Assembly (NCBI RefSeq): GCF_002090175.1
Contig: NZ_BBRN01000003.1
Span: forward strand, 496,001 to 560,000
Reading direction: 5' to 3'
Length of the DNA stretch: 64,000 nt
DNA from: Demequina sp. NBRC 110057
GTDB taxonomy: Bacteria; Actinomycetota; Actinomycetes; Actinomycetales; Demequinaceae
The notes under the pieces were generated by a model. That model ran no database searches. It saw nothing but the letters and a program-made list of their open reading frames with translations, and was not told the origin of the DNA. This document shows, piece by piece, positions 8,809 to 17,343 of this stretch (the first letter of the stretch is position 1; the number at the start of each line of letters is the position of its first letter). Made by a program: the position numbers and the translations under genes.

Positions 8809-8853
8809 GGCGGCGACCCGGGACGTTGAGGGGGGACTTCCCGGGTCGCCGCC
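8809..8853 (-). terminator. Stem-loop terminator of the small acidic gene
   Basis: A perfect 14-bp stem (8809-8822 with 8840-8853) closes a 17-base loop, 11 bases past the stop of the 8864-9082 gene. It has no T-run, as is common for terminators in GC-rich actinobacteria. Confidence 0.7.
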
Positions 8854-8863
8854 AGGCGGCGCG

Positions 8864-9082
8864 TTAGTGACCGAAGGCCTGCAGCGGCGGCAACTTGTCG
8901 CCGCTGGGGTCGACGCTGCTCTCGTCGACCTCGGCCCGCTCACCTCGCGTCTCGCCGGTCTGACGGTCATCTGACTCGTCCTGCGCATCGAAGGCCGTGT
9001 GGCCCTTGGTGCGACGCTCCTCCTCGACCTCCTGGGCGAGGCGGGTCAGGGCATCGGTGCCCTCGTGGTCCGTGAGGCTCAT
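8864..9082 (-). CDS. Small acidic protein, paralogue 1 of a tandem pair
   Basis: 72 residues, acidic and soluble. The helix-like N-terminus HEGTDALTRLAQEVEEERR matches the neighbour at 9156-9374 (HEGTEALQEIAAEVEAERA), and both continue into a disordered Asp/Glu/Ser/Pro-rich tail with a GETR motif. The Shine-Dalgarno and start contexts also match (AAGGAGCAGGTC then ATG here; AAGGGAGAGGTC then ATG in the paralogue), supporting a recent duplication. Function unknown. Confidence 0.65.
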   Translation of the reverse strand: MSLTDHEGTDALTRLAQEVEEERRTKGHTAFDAQDESDDRQTGETRGERAEVDESSVDPSGDKLPPLQAFGH

Positions 9083-9155
9083 GACCTGCTCCTTCCACTC
9101 GCGGCCGGGAATCCGGCTACGTCAAGGGAACGCCTGGGGGCCTCTCAGATACTTC

Positions 9156-9374
9156 TCAGGTGCGGCCGTCGGGGTAGATCGCGCCAGGCGGCACGGCGGG
9201 GGCCGGGGAGCCCTCGCCCTCGTGGTCCTCGCGCGTCTCGCCGTCATCCTCCGGGGTGTGGTCGTCCGGAAGCGTGGCACCGTGCCCGCTGGCCCGCTCG
9301 GCCTCGACCTCGGCGGCGATCTCCTGCAGGGCCTCGGTGCCCTCGTGGATGTCCTTCTCGGTGGGGTCGTCCAT
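9156..9374 (-). CDS. Small acidic protein, paralogue 2 of a tandem pair
   Basis: 72 residues, the same length as its downstream copy. The N-terminal amphipathic segment (residues 9-27) is the conserved part; the tail is Pro/Glu/Asp-rich and ends GAIYPDGRT. A TGACGTCA palindrome at 9415-9422 lies upstream, and on the minus strand it includes a TTGACG -35-like hexamer, as does the region before paralogue 1. No catalytic signature is visible. A stress-related or protein-binding role is possible but unsupported. Confidence 0.65.
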   Translation of the reverse strand: MDDPTEKDIHEGTEALQEIAAEVEAERASGHGATLPDDHTPEDDGETREDHEGEGSPAPAVPPGAIYPDGRT

Positions 9375-9460
9375 GACCTCTCCCTTCGTCGCGAGCGGCG
9401 CGGTGCCGCCGTAGTGACGTCAACGAGGGGTGGGGCCAAGACCTTCCGGCCGATTCCGGC

Positions 9461-9841
9461 TCACGCGTCGTAGCGGGCGCGCGCCTCCGTCACGACGGGC
9501 ACAGCAGCCTCCAGGACGTCCGCGAGGTCACGCAGGCGGGTGGCGACCTGCGCGCCGAGCTCGGTCAGCGCGTAGTCGACCCGCGGCGGCACCTCGGCGT
9601 GTGCGGTGCGCGTGATCATGCCGTCGCGCTCGAGGGTGCGCAGCGACTGCGCGAGCATGCGCTCACTCACGCCGTCGACTCGTGCGCGCAGCTCGCCGAA
9701 CCGTTGCGAACCCTCGCCGAGCGCGATAAGGATGAGGGAGGGCCACTTTCCGGCGATGTCCTCGAAGGTGGAGCGAGAGGTGCAGGCGCGCGCGAAGACG
9801 TCGGCCACCAGGGCCTGACTGGGCGCGACGCTCTCCTTCAC
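9461..9841 (-). CDS. HxlR family redox-type regulator (QorR-like)
   Basis: 126 residues of winged helix-turn-helix: FEDIAGKWPSLILIALGEG, then FGELRARVDGVSERMLAQSLRTLERDG, then a beta wing. A single cysteine in ARACTSRS near residue 20 sits where QorR and YodB-type proteins carry their redox-sensing Cys. The gene diverges from a QorB-like reductase, the same pairing as qorR-qor2 in Corynebacterium. The start is GTG (9839-9841). An in-frame GTG 36 bases downstream is an alternative, because the SD-like AAGGAG lies just inside the annotated start. Likely role: a thiol-switch repressor of the reductase. Confidence 0.88.
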   Translation of the reverse strand: MKESVAPSQALVADVFARACTSRSTFEDIAGKWPSLILIALGEGSQRFGELRARVDGVSERMLAQSLRTLERDGMITRTAHAEVPPRVDYALTELGAQVATRLRDLADVLEAAVPVVTEARARYDA

Positions 9842-9881
9842 GCCCCCTAGATTACTCTCGAAACTGCGGAATAGATAGCGA

Positions 9882-9896
9882 CTTACGAATCGTTAG
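9882..9896. promoter_or_regulatory. Candidate operator between hxlR and qorB
   Basis: CTTACGAATCGTTAG is a 15-bp palindrome with one mismatched pair, centred in the 94-base divergent region and AT-rich relative to its surroundings. Position and symmetry fit binding by the HxlR regulator. This is inferred from sequence only. Confidence 0.45.
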
Positions 9897-9935
9897 CATG
9901 GACGTCAGGACATCACTCCTCCGAAAGGACACACC

Positions 9936-10787
9936 ATGACTACCTACGCCGTCACCGGAACCAGCGGACGCCTGGGCCGCCTCATCGTCGAGCACCTCCT
10001 CGCCCGCGACGTGGCCCCGTCGGACATCGTCGCGATCGCCCGCACGGAGTCCAAGGTGGCCGACCTCGCCGACAAGGGAGTCACCGTCCGCCACGGCGAC
10101 TACGACGAGCCCGCCTCGCTCGACGCCGCGCTCGCCGGCGTGGACCGCCTTGTCCTCGTCTCCGCGTCCGAGCCCGGCAAGCGGCTGCCCCAGCACCAGG
10201 CCGTCATTGCCGCCGCGGAGAAGGCCGGCGTGAGCCGCATCCTCTACACGTCCATCCTTGGCGCCGACACGACCACCAACCCGCTCGCGGGCGAACACGT
10301 CGCCACCGAGGAGGCCCTCGCGGCATCGGCCATCCCCGCCACGATCCTGCGAAACTCCTGGTACTACGAGAACTACACGGCGCAGATCCCCCAGTACCTG
10401 GCCAACGGCGCGATCACCACCGCGACCAACAACGCCCGCATCTCCGCCGCCACCCGCTCGGACTACGCGGAGGCGGCGGCGGCCGCCGCGCTCCAGGACG
10501 CCGAGGGCAAGGTCTACGAGCTGGGCGCCGAGCCCTTCACCATGACCAACCTCGCCGAGACCCTCACCACCGCCACCGACACCGACGTGCGCCACCACGC
10601 CGTCTCGGTCGACGAGCTGGTGGGCGGCATGGTCCAGGCGGGCCTCGACGAGGGCACCGCCCGCTTCTGGGCCGGCGTCGACGCCTCGATCGCCAAGGGC
10701 GACCTGGTGACGGAGTCCACGGACCTCGCCGACCTCATCGGCCACGAGCCCACCCGCATGAAGGACGCGGTGCTCGCGGCGCTGTAG
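9936..10787 (+). CDS. NmrA-like NAD(P)H:quinone oxidoreductase, QorB type
   Basis: 283 residues of the atypical short-chain dehydrogenase family. The nucleotide-binding N-terminus is YAVTGTSGRLGRLIVEHLL, followed by HGDYDEPASLDAAL, YTSILGADTT and the ILRNSWYYENY segment typical of QorB/NmrA-like reductases that use NAD(P)H to reduce quinones by two electrons. It is preceded by GAAAGGACACACC before the ATG. Regulation by the divergent HxlR protein under quinone or electrophile stress is inferred from the pairing. It ends at a shared terminator with lysA. Confidence 0.9.
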   Translation: MTTYAVTGTSGRLGRLIVEHLLARDVAPSDIVAIARTESKVADLADKGVTVRHGDYDEPASLDAALAGVDRLVLVSASEPGKRLPQHQAVIAAAEKAGVSRILYTSILGADTTTNPLAGEHVATEEALAASAIPATILRNSWYYENYTAQIPQYLANGAITTATNNARISAATRSDYAEAAAAAALQDAEGKVYELGAEPFTMTNLAETLTTATDTDVRHHAVSVDELVGGMVQAGLDEGTARFWAGVDASIAKGDLVTESTDLADLIGHEPTRMKDAVLAAL

Positions 10788-10802
10788 CGCTCGTCCACGC
10801 AC

Positions 10803-10836
10803 GCGGCCCGGCACTCCTCGTGGAGTGCCGGGCCGC
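10803..10836. terminator. Bidirectional terminator between qorB and lysA
   Basis: A perfect 15-bp stem (10803-10817 with 10822-10836) and a TCGT tetraloop lie between two converging genes, so it can serve both. Confidence 0.85.
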
Positions 10837-10860
10837 AGCGCGTCTGGCCGATGCGGTGGC

Positions 10861-12195
10861 TTAGTCTCCCGCGACGTCCCAGCTGAGCAGGTCCTCCAGG
10901 GTGTCGCGACGCACCAGCACCTTGGAGGCGCCGTCGCGCACGGCGACCACGGCGGGGCGCAGCGCGGCGTTGTAGGTCGACGCCATCGAGCGTCCGTAGG
11001 CGCCGGTGGCGGCCACGGCGAGAAGGTCGCCGCGCCGCGTGTCCTCGGGCAGCTGCACGTCGCGCACGATGATGTCGCCGCTCTCGCAGTGCTTGCCCAC
11101 CACGCGCGACAGTGTGAGGGGGGCATCGGACACGCGCGAGGCGACCTCGGCGTGGTACTCGGCGCCGTACATGATGGTGCGCGGGTTGTCGCTCATGCCG
11201 CCGTCGACAGCGACGTATTGGCGGGAGCCGCCCTCGTCGAGCTTGACGTCCTTGGTCACGCCGACCGTGTACACCGTCAGGCCGGCGGGACCGGCGATGG
11301 CGCGGCCGGGCTCGATCGAGAAGCGCGGCCACTCGCCGCCGATGGGGTCCATGACGGAGGCCACGGCGTCGGCGATCTCGTAGGCGGCGACGGACGGCTC
11401 GAGCGCCTCGGCGTCCTCGGTGTAGGCGATCGCGTATCCGCCGCCCAGGTCCACCTCGGGAAGCGCGGCACCCGTGTCGGCCATGAACGCGGCGCGCAGG
11501 CGCAGCATGCGGTCGGCGGACTCGCGGAAGGCGTCGATCGACAGGATCTGGCTGCCGATGTGGGTGTGGATGCCCAGCAGGTTCAGCCCCACCGCGTCGT
11601 GGCACGCGAGCATCGCGTCGTAGGCGGCGCCCGAGGCGAGCGAGAGGCCGAACTTCTGGTCCTCGTGGCTCGTGGCGATGTACTCGTGGCCGCCGGCGTG
11701 CACTCCCGTGGTCACGCGCACCAGCACGGGGGCGGTGACGCCCATCTCGCGCGCGAGGGCGTCCAGCACCTCGATCTCGGTGAACGAGTCGACGATGATG
11801 CGTCCCACGCCCACTGATAGCGCCCGGCGCAGCTCGTCCTCGGCCTTGTTGTTGCCGTGCAGGCCGATGCGCTCGGGGGGCATGCCGCCACGCAGAGCGA
11901 TCTCGAGCTCGCCGCGCGAGGCGACGTCGAGGCACAGGTCCTCCTCGCGCATCCAGCCGGCGACCTGCGACGCGAGGAAGGCCTTGCCCGCGTAGAACAC
12001 GTCGACCTTGGCGCGGTGGCGCCCAAAGGCCGCGGTGAAGTGGTCGCGGAAGGCGGCCGCGCGGACACGGAAGTCGGCCTCATCGACCACGTACAGCGGG
12101 GTGCCGTGCTCGGCCGCGAGAGTACGGACGTCCATGCCACCGACGGCGAGCACGCCGTCATCGCCCCGCGTGACGGAGCTGGACCACACCGGCAT
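10861..12195 (-). CDS. lysA: Diaminopimelate decarboxylase
   Basis: 444 residues, a PLP-dependent fold-III decarboxylase making L-lysine from meso-diaminopimelate. The cofactor lysine is Lys71 in VFYAGKAF. Other family segments: LGIHTHIGSQI, VDLGGGYAIAY, SIEPGRAIAGPAG and the CESGDI motif whose cysteine contributes to the active site across the dimer. The start is 6 bases after the argS stop, reproducing the argS-lysA pairing of actinobacteria. A terminator follows it. Confidence 0.97.
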   Translation of the reverse strand: MPVWSSSVTRGDDGVLAVGGMDVRTLAAEHGTPLYVVDEADFRVRAAAFRDHFTAAFGRHRAKVDVFYAGKAFLASQVAGWMREEDLCLDVASRGELEIALRGGMPPERIGLHGNNKAEDELRRALSVGVGRIIVDSFTEIEVLDALAREMGVTAPVLVRVTTGVHAGGHEYIATSHEDQKFGLSLASGAAYDAMLACHDAVGLNLLGIHTHIGSQILSIDAFRESADRMLRLRAAFMADTGAALPEVDLGGGYAIAYTEDAEALEPSVAAYEIADAVASVMDPIGGEWPRFSIEPGRAIAGPAGLTVYTVGVTKDVKLDEGGSRQYVAVDGGMSDNPRTIMYGAEYHAEVASRVSDAPLTLSRVVGKHCESGDIIVRDVQLPEDTRRGDLLAVAATGAYGRSMASTYNAALRPAVVAVRDGASKVLVRRDTLEDLLSWDVAGD

Positions 12196-12201
12196 CGGCC
12201 C

Positions 12202-13878
12202 CTACATCCTTTCGGGCGCGGAGACGCCGATGAGGTGGAGGCCGTTGCGCAGCACCTGCTGCGCGGCGTCGTTCAGCCACAGGCGGGTGCGGTGGAGGTC
12301 GGTGATCTCCTCGTCGCCCTGGGGGGTCACGCGCGTGCGGTCGTACCAACCGTGGAACGTCGACGCGACCTCCTCGAGGTAGCGCGCCACGCGGTGCTGC
12401 TCGCGGAACTCCACGGCCTGCGTCACCACGCGCGGGAACTCGCCGAGCACGCCCAGCAGCTTCGCGTCCCACTCGTGCTCCAGCAGCGCGGCGTCGAAGC
12501 CGTCTTCGCGGGCGATGCCGTACTCGGCGGCGTTGCGCTGAACACCGCACGTGCGGGCGTGCGCGTACTGGACGTAGAAGACGGGGTTGGCGTTGGTCTT
12601 CGACGCGAGCAGGTCGAGGTCGATGTCGATCGACGAGTCGGCGCTCGAGCGCGCCAGCGAGTAGCGCGCGGCGTCCACGCCCACGGCGTCCACCAGGTCC
12701 TCCATGGTGACGACGGTGCCGGCGCGCTTGGACATGCGCACGGGCTGGCCATCCTTCACCAGGTTCACCATCTGGCCGATGATGACCTCGATGATCTCGG
12801 GCGAGTAGCCCAGCGCGGCGGCGGCGGCCTTGAGGCGCGCGATGTAGCCGTGGTGGTCGGCGCCCAGCAGGTAGATGCAGAGGTCGGCGCCGCGCTCGGC
12901 CTTGTCGCGGATGTACGCGATGTCGCCGGCGATGTACGCGGCGTTGCCGTCGGACTTGATGACCACGCGGTCCTTCTCGTCGCCGTGGTCGGTGCTCCGC
13001 AGCCACCAGGCGCCCTCGGTCTCGTACAGCGCGCCGGAGCCCTTCAGCTCCTCGAGCGCCGTCTCGACCTTGCCCGACTCGTGAAGCGAGTCCTCGTGGA
13101 AGTACACGTCGAACTCGACGCCGAAGTCCTTGAGCGACTGCTTGATCTCGTTGAACATGAGGCGCACGCCGCGCTGACGGAAGAACTCGATGGCCTCGTC
13201 GCGGGGAAGCTCGAGGGGGTCGGGGTCGCCGTTCTCCATCGCCTCGACCATCACCTCGTTGGCGATGTCCTGGATGTACTGGCCGCCGTAACCGTTCTCG
13301 GGGGCGTCCTCGCCCGCGACCACCGCGTAGAGCGACGCCGCGAAGTTGTCGATCTGGCTGCCGTGGTCGTTGAAGTAGTACTCACGCGTGACCATCGCGC
13401 CGTGGAACTCGAGCAGGCGTGCGAGCGAGTCGCCCACCGCGGCCCAGCGGGTGCCACCCAGGTGGATGGGGCCGGTGGGGTTAGCGGAGACGAACTCGAC
13501 GTTGACGGTCTTGCCCGTCAGCGACTCGCCGCGGCCGTAGTCCTCGCCGTACTCGACGATGCCGCGGGCGAGCTCGCCCGCCGCGCCCGCCGCGAGGCGG
13601 ATGTTGATGAAGCCGGGGCCTGCGACCTCGGCGGCGTCGATGCCGTCGATCTCGGCCAGGCGCTCGACAAGGGTGTCGGCGAACTCGCGCGGGTTGGTGC
13701 CGGCCTTTTTGGCCAGCTGCATCGCGATGTTTGTCGACCAGTCGCCGTGCTCGCGCTGGCGCGGGCGTTCCACGCGGATGTCCTCGGGGACATCGAACGG
13801 GGACAGCTGGAAGTCGCTGTCATCGATGCCCTGGAGCAGGGCGGCGCGGATCTGTGCGGCAAGTTCCTCGGGAGTCAC
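12202..13878 (-). CDS. argS: Arginyl-tRNA synthetase
   Basis: 558 residues, class I aminoacyl-tRNA synthetase. The HIGH-type motif reads [14 protein letters not shown] (HLGG variant, near residue 145) and the KMSKS-type motif reads VRMSKRAG near 385. The N-terminal domain has the tRNA-binding [12 protein letters not shown] region and the C-terminal domain the DALR-type anticodon-binding helices ending in GVSAPERM. The start is GTG (13876-13878) with TAGACT 6 bases before it, a leaderless arrangement. Lys-pathway lysA follows closely. Confidence 0.97.
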   Translation of the reverse strand: MTPEELAAQIRAALLQGIDDSDFQLSPFDVPEDIRVERPRQREHGDWSTNIAMQLAKKAGTNPREFADTLVERLAEIDGIDAAEVAGPGFINIRLAAGAAGELARGIVEYGEDYGRGESLTGKTVNVEFVSANPTGPIHLGGTRWAAVGDSLARLLEFHGAMVTREYYFNDHGSQIDNFAASLYAVVAGEDAPENGYGGQYIQDIANEVMVEAMENGDPDPLELPRDEAIEFFRQRGVRLMFNEIKQSLKDFGVEFDVYFHEDSLHESGKVETALEELKGSGALYETEGAWWLRSTDHGDEKDRVVIKSDGNAAYIAGDIAYIRDKAERGADLCIYLLGADHHGYIARLKAAAAALGYSPEIIEVIIGQMVNLVKDGQPVRMSKRAGTVVTMEDLVDAVGVDAARYSLARSSADSSIDIDLDLLASKTNANPVFYVQYAHARTCGVQRNAAEYGIAREDGFDAALLEHEWDAKLLGVLGEFPRVVTQAVEFREQHRVARYLEEVASTFHGWYDRTRVTPQGDEEITDLHRTRLWLNDAAQQVLRNGLHLIGVSAPERM

Positions 13879-13981
13879 CCCGCGAGTCTATCGGCGCGCG
13901 CACGGTGCTGTCCCTCCTGGGTAGGGTCGCGTGCGGAGGGCCGATGCCGTGGCCCGGTTTCGCTGCGACGAGGGAGTGACG

Positions 13982-14941
13982 ATGGGGTTCGAGGAGGCGC
14001 TCGGCTGGGCGCGCACGCAGGTCGAGACAGGGATGGTGCCGGGAGGCGTCCTCGGGGTGGTGACGGCCGACGGCGCCGTCGAGCTCGACGCGGTGGGCGA
14101 CGCGCGCCCCGGCGACGCCTATCCCCTGTTCTCCATCACCAAGGCGCTCGTGGGTGTCTCGGTGGGCCGCCTGCTGGCGTCCGGCGAGTTGTCGCTCGAC
14201 GCGCGCCTGGCCGATGCGGTGCCGGGCTTCGGCGCCGACCGCCCCGACGAGGTGCTTCTGCGTCACCTCGTGTCGCACTCGGCGGGGATCCCCGAGCCCG
14301 CGCTGGACTTCGCGGGCGACCTCGACGAGGCGCTCCTGTCTCCCGGGAGGGACTTCGTGGCGGGAACCGCGTCGCGCTACTCGTCGATCGGCTACCAGGG
14401 AATCGTCCGCATGGTCGAGCACGCGACAGGGCGCGCGTGGGAGGACGTGCTCGCGTCCGACCTCGCCGCCGTGGGCGCCACGGGGGTGACGCTCGACACG
14501 GCCGCGACCGAGCATCGGCCCGTGCTGCGCGGCGACGCGACGCTCGACTGGGAGGCCTTTGCGTCGCTGCGACACCCCGGTGCGGGCGCGGTGGGGACCG
14601 CGGAGGACCTGCTTGCCGTGGGGCGGTCGCTCCTCGCGGACGACGGCGCGCTGGTGGCGCCGCAGACCCTTGCGCTGATGCGCACGTCTCTCGTCGACGA
14701 CGCGCGACTGCTCGACCCGTACCCGCCCGAGCGCGGCTGCGCGTGGGGCGTGACCTTCTGCCTTCGGCGGGACGTTGCGGGCCTTGACGCGCGCGACGGG
14801 TTCGGGCACGCAGGCTGGGCGGGTACCGAGTTCTGGGTGCACCCCGAGTGCGGCGTCGCGTTCGTGTGGCTCACCAACGTCGCGGGGGCCGAGGGCGAGG
14901 GGATGGACCCGATCGCCTTGGCGAACGCCGTGCTCGCCTAG
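13982..14941 (+). CDS. Serine hydrolase, beta-lactamase/D-Ala-D-Ala carboxypeptidase family
   Basis: 319 residues from the ATG at 13982, which has GAGGGAG at a good distance. The nucleophile motif SITK places Ser51 and Lys54. The second motif is Tyr133-Ser-Ser rather than the common Y-x-N, and the third is GHAGWAG in place of KTG, usual for the class C-like esterase/peptidase group. There is no signal peptide, so it is probably a cytoplasmic esterase or peptidase rather than a resistance enzyme. It converges on the metallo-hydrolase gene; the two stops overlap in a CTAG. Confidence 0.85.
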   Translation: MGFEEALGWARTQVETGMVPGGVLGVVTADGAVELDAVGDARPGDAYPLFSITKALVGVSVGRLLASGELSLDARLADAVPGFGADRPDEVLLRHLVSHSAGIPEPALDFAGDLDEALLSPGRDFVAGTASRYSSIGYQGIVRMVEHATGRAWEDVLASDLAAVGATGVTLDTAATEHRPVLRGDATLDWEAFASLRHPGAGAVGTAEDLLAVGRSLLADDGALVAPQTLALMRTSLVDDARLLDPYPPERGCAWGVTFCLRRDVAGLDARDGFGHAGWAGTEFWVHPECGVAFVWLTNVAGAEGEGMDPIALANAVLA

Positions 14942-15708
14942 GTATGCCTTGAGGGGAGCTGCCTGGTCTCCCCGCGCTCGATGAGGGTGATGCGGCCCGT
15001 TGCGCCGGCGTCGGCCACCGCGGAGACGAAGGCTGCGCGGGGCTGCGAGAAGTGAGCCCAGTCGTCGATGTGGGCCGGCACCACGGTCGCGTTGGGCCAG
15101 CGGGAGGCGATCTCGAGGGTGCGCTCGGCGTCCGCCGTCAGCATCATGTCGTTCAGGCGCGGCGAGCGCGCGGCGCCGGCGAAGATCACGGCCACGTCGA
15201 CGTCGGGGAACTTGTCGGCGACCTTGCCCGCCTTGCGCACGGACGAGTTGTCTCCCGAGATGTACACCGTGGGCCATCCCTCGGCCTCGAGCACAAACCC
15301 CGTGACCTGGCCCGCGAGGTGCTTCACTACCGACGGGCCGTGGCGCGCGGGAACGGCGGTCACGGTCACCGTCGACGCGCCTCCGGGAATGATGGCCTGG
15401 TCCCAGCGGCGCAGCCCCTGGGCGCGGGCGAGCCGTTCGCCACCCTCGGGGGTGGTGAGGATGTGGCGCACCTCGTCGAGCATCGCGCGGCCGGAGACGT
15501 CGAGATTGTCTTCATGCTCGTCGTGGCTGAGCAGCACGACGTCGATGTGCCCCACCTCGTCGCGGGTGAGGGCGGGCCCCGCCAGCTTGGTGAGGTTGCC
15601 CACGGGACCGGGGGCATCGAAGGTCGGGTCCGTGAGGAAGCGCAGCCCGGCGTACTCGATGAGCACGGTGGGGCCGCCGATGAGCGTGAGCGTCGCCTGC
15701 GCCGTCAT
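14938..15708 (-). CDS. Metallo-beta-lactamase fold hydrolase (UlaG-like)
   Basis: 256 residues from ATG 15706-15708, chosen over a TTG four codons upstream because it leaves a 4-base gap after the lipoprotein gene. The metal motif region reads LLSHDEHEDNLD, a variant of HxHxDH, followed by ..VPARHGPS.., YISGDNSSV and VPAHIDDWAHF supplying further His/Asp ligands. This layout is typical of the UlaG/RomA-type subgroup acting on small esters or lactones. Substrate unknown. Co-directional with the lipoprotein gene. Confidence 0.85.
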   Translation of the reverse strand: MTAQATLTLIGGPTVLIEYAGLRFLTDPTFDAPGPVGNLTKLAGPALTRDEVGHIDVVLLSHDEHEDNLDVSGRAMLDEVRHILTTPEGGERLARAQGLRRWDQAIIPGGASTVTVTAVPARHGPSVVKHLAGQVTGFVLEAEGWPTVYISGDNSSVRKAGKVADKFPDVDVAVIFAGAARSPRLNDMMLTADAERTLEIASRWPNATVVPAHIDDWAHFSQPRAAFVSAVADAGATGRITLIERGETRQLPSRHT

Positions 15709-15712
15709 GCCG

Positions 15713-16051
15713 TTAGTCAAGCACCTCGACCGCTTCTACCTGGCATCGCACCGGGAACGACTCGGCGCAGATGGTCGACCAGACCTGGATCCGGTCGCCG
15801 TCGGTGATGTCGGCGGCGGTGTCCACCGCGCCCGTCACCGTGATGTCGTCGGTCAGCACGAACGTGGTGCCCTCGAAGTACTCGTAGCCCGCGTCGGGGA
15901 CGAAGCTCACGCGCGTCTCGGCGCCCTCCGTGACGACCGCGTCGGCCGTGCCGACGGCCTCGGGGTCTCGGTCGGGCAGGCTTGCGGCGCCGGTGCAGCC
16001 CGCGAGAGTGACGACGAGGGCGAGGCCGGCGACGGCGAGCAAGCGCTTCAT
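15713..16051 (-). CDS. Small lipoprotein, unknown function
   Basis: 112 residues from ATG 16049-16051 with GTGGGG just before it. A lipoprotein signal MKRLLAVAGLALVVTLAGC puts the lipidated Cys at 19. The mature part is small and acidic, with beta-strand-like segments and two further cysteines near the C-terminus (ICAESFPVRCQV) that could form a disulphide. No family recognised. Likely anchored on the outer face of the cytoplasmic membrane. Confidence 0.75.
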   Translation of the reverse strand: MKRLLAVAGLALVVTLAGCTGAASLPDRDPEAVGTADAVVTEGAETRVSFVPDAGYEYFEGTTFVLTDDITVTGAVDTAADITDGDRIQVWSTICAESFPVRCQVEAVEVLD

Positions 16052-16154
16052 CCCCACAGTTTGAACCGTTTCCGAGCCCGAGACCCGGCGTGTCGCGCCG
16101 TTTCGGCAATGGCGCCGGCGTGTCGAGCCCCGATCCGGTTCACCCTGTCCAGGA

Positions 16155-17168
16155 CTAGGGGGTCCGGGTGGAGGCGCGGACCACTAGTTCGGGCTGGAAG
16201 AGCACGTGCTCGCGCGCAGCGCCGTCGGCCTTGTCCCGCTCGGCGAGCAGGAGGTCCACCGCGGTGGAACCGATCTGGCGGCGGGGCTGACGCACCGAGG
16301 AGATCGGGACAACCGCCGCCGCGGCGAAGGAGATGTCGTCGTAGCCCACCAATGCGACGTCGCAGGGAATGGCGACGGGATCCGCGCCGGACAAGAGGGC
16401 CTGCTGCACGCCGATCGCGAGCAGGTCGTTGGCGGCAAAGACCGCGTCCACCTCCCCCGCGCGCACCATCTTCAGGACGGCCGCTCCCACGCGCATCCCC
16501 TCCTCGAGGGTGAGCGCATCGGTCTCCACGCGCGTCAGGCTGGCGCCGTCAACGGCCTCGACGGCCTGGGCGGCGCCCTCGAAGCGGTCGGCGACCTGAT
16601 GAATGCCGCGCGGACCGCCCACGAAGGCAAGTCTGCGACGTCCGGACTCGAGCAGGTGCGCGGCGGCCATGCGCCCGCCTGCGACATCGTCGACCGCGAC
16701 GGAGGCGACCGTGGCGTCGGGGGTGCCGCGGTCCACGAGGACCACGGGGATGCCGTGCTCGCGCATCCGCGCCACGGCGTCGCCAGCATCGGCGGTGGGG
16801 ACCAGCAGCACCCCGGCCACGCGCTGGGTCTCGAACTGCTCGAGGTGCTTGCGTTCGCGGTCGGACGACTCGTCGGAGTTGGCGAGCGTGACGGTGAGGC
16901 CGGCCTCCTCCGCGCGCGCCTCGGCGCCTCGCGCCACGTCGGTAAAGAAGGGATTCGAGACGTCGAGCACCACGAGCGCGAGGGTGGTCGACTGGCCCGC
17001 GCGCAGCTGGCGCGCCGCGGCGTTGGGGACGTAGCCCAACTCGGCGATGGCCTCTCGCACGCGCTCCACCGTGGCGGCCTTCACCTGCTCGGGACGGTTG
17101 AGGACGTTGGACACGGTCCCCACGGACACTCCCGCTCGCTGCGCGACCTCGCGCACACTGACCGCCAT
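16155..17168 (-). CDS. LacI family regulator, probable rhamnose repressor
   Basis: 337 residues from ATG 17166-17168, preceded by GAGGAGAGG. The N-terminal LacI helix-turn-helix is SVREVAQRAGVSVGTVSNVLNRP with the hinge AARQLRAGQS; the periplasmic-binding-protein-like core follows (LALVVLDVSNPFFTDVARG, VALVGYDDISFAAAAVVPISSVRQP). It is divergent from the rhamnose ABC transporter, whose promoter carries a LacI-type palindrome. The same palindrome precedes rhaI and the rhaD-like gene, so this protein is the best candidate to control all three. The effector is presumably rhamnose or a phosphorylated intermediate. Confidence 0.9.
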   Translation of the reverse strand: MAVSVREVAQRAGVSVGTVSNVLNRPEQVKAATVERVREAIAELGYVPNAAARQLRAGQSTTLALVVLDVSNPFFTDVARGAEARAEEAGLTVTLANSDESSDRERKHLEQFETQRVAGVLLVPTADAGDAVARMREHGIPVVLVDRGTPDATVASVAVDDVAGGRMAAAHLLESGRRRLAFVGGPRGIHQVADRFEGAAQAVEAVDGASLTRVETDALTLEEGMRVGAAVLKMVRAGEVDAVFAANDLLAIGVQQALLSGADPVAIPCDVALVGYDDISFAAAAVVPISSVRQPRRQIGSTAVDLLLAERDKADGAAREHVLFQPELVVRASTRTP

Positions 17169-17269
17169 CCCGTCATCCTCTCCTCGAGCAGGCACATCGT
17201 GTCATGACGCCCGCGCACTGACGGCCGCACCGCGCCACAAAACGATGCGATTCCGTGACGTTCTCAGGC

Positions 17270-17299
17270 TTGACGACTCCACGCCTGCCGCCCTAGCGT
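17270..17299 (+). promoter_or_regulatory. Promoter of the rhamnose transporter operon
   Basis: TTGACG at 17270-17275 and TAGCGT at 17294-17299, 18-base spacer. The operator begins 5 bases after the -10 box, covering the expected transcription start. The rhaI promoter has the same architecture. Confidence 0.7.
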
Positions 17300-17304
17300 A
17301 ACCG

Positions 17305-17316
17305 TGAATCGTTTCA
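17305..17316. promoter_or_regulatory. LacI-type operator, rhamnose class (copy 1)
   Basis: TGAATCGTTTCA, a CG-centred palindrome with one non-pairing position. Found identically at 27193-27204 and 59885-59896. Confidence 0.8.
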
Positions 17317-17343
17317 TCATTGTCGATGAGAAGGCGGTAGTCA

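Noticed and set aside
15709-15720. TTG start for the metallo-hydrolase gene
   Set aside because: The ATG at 15708 is a better codon and the extra four residues add nothing to the fold.
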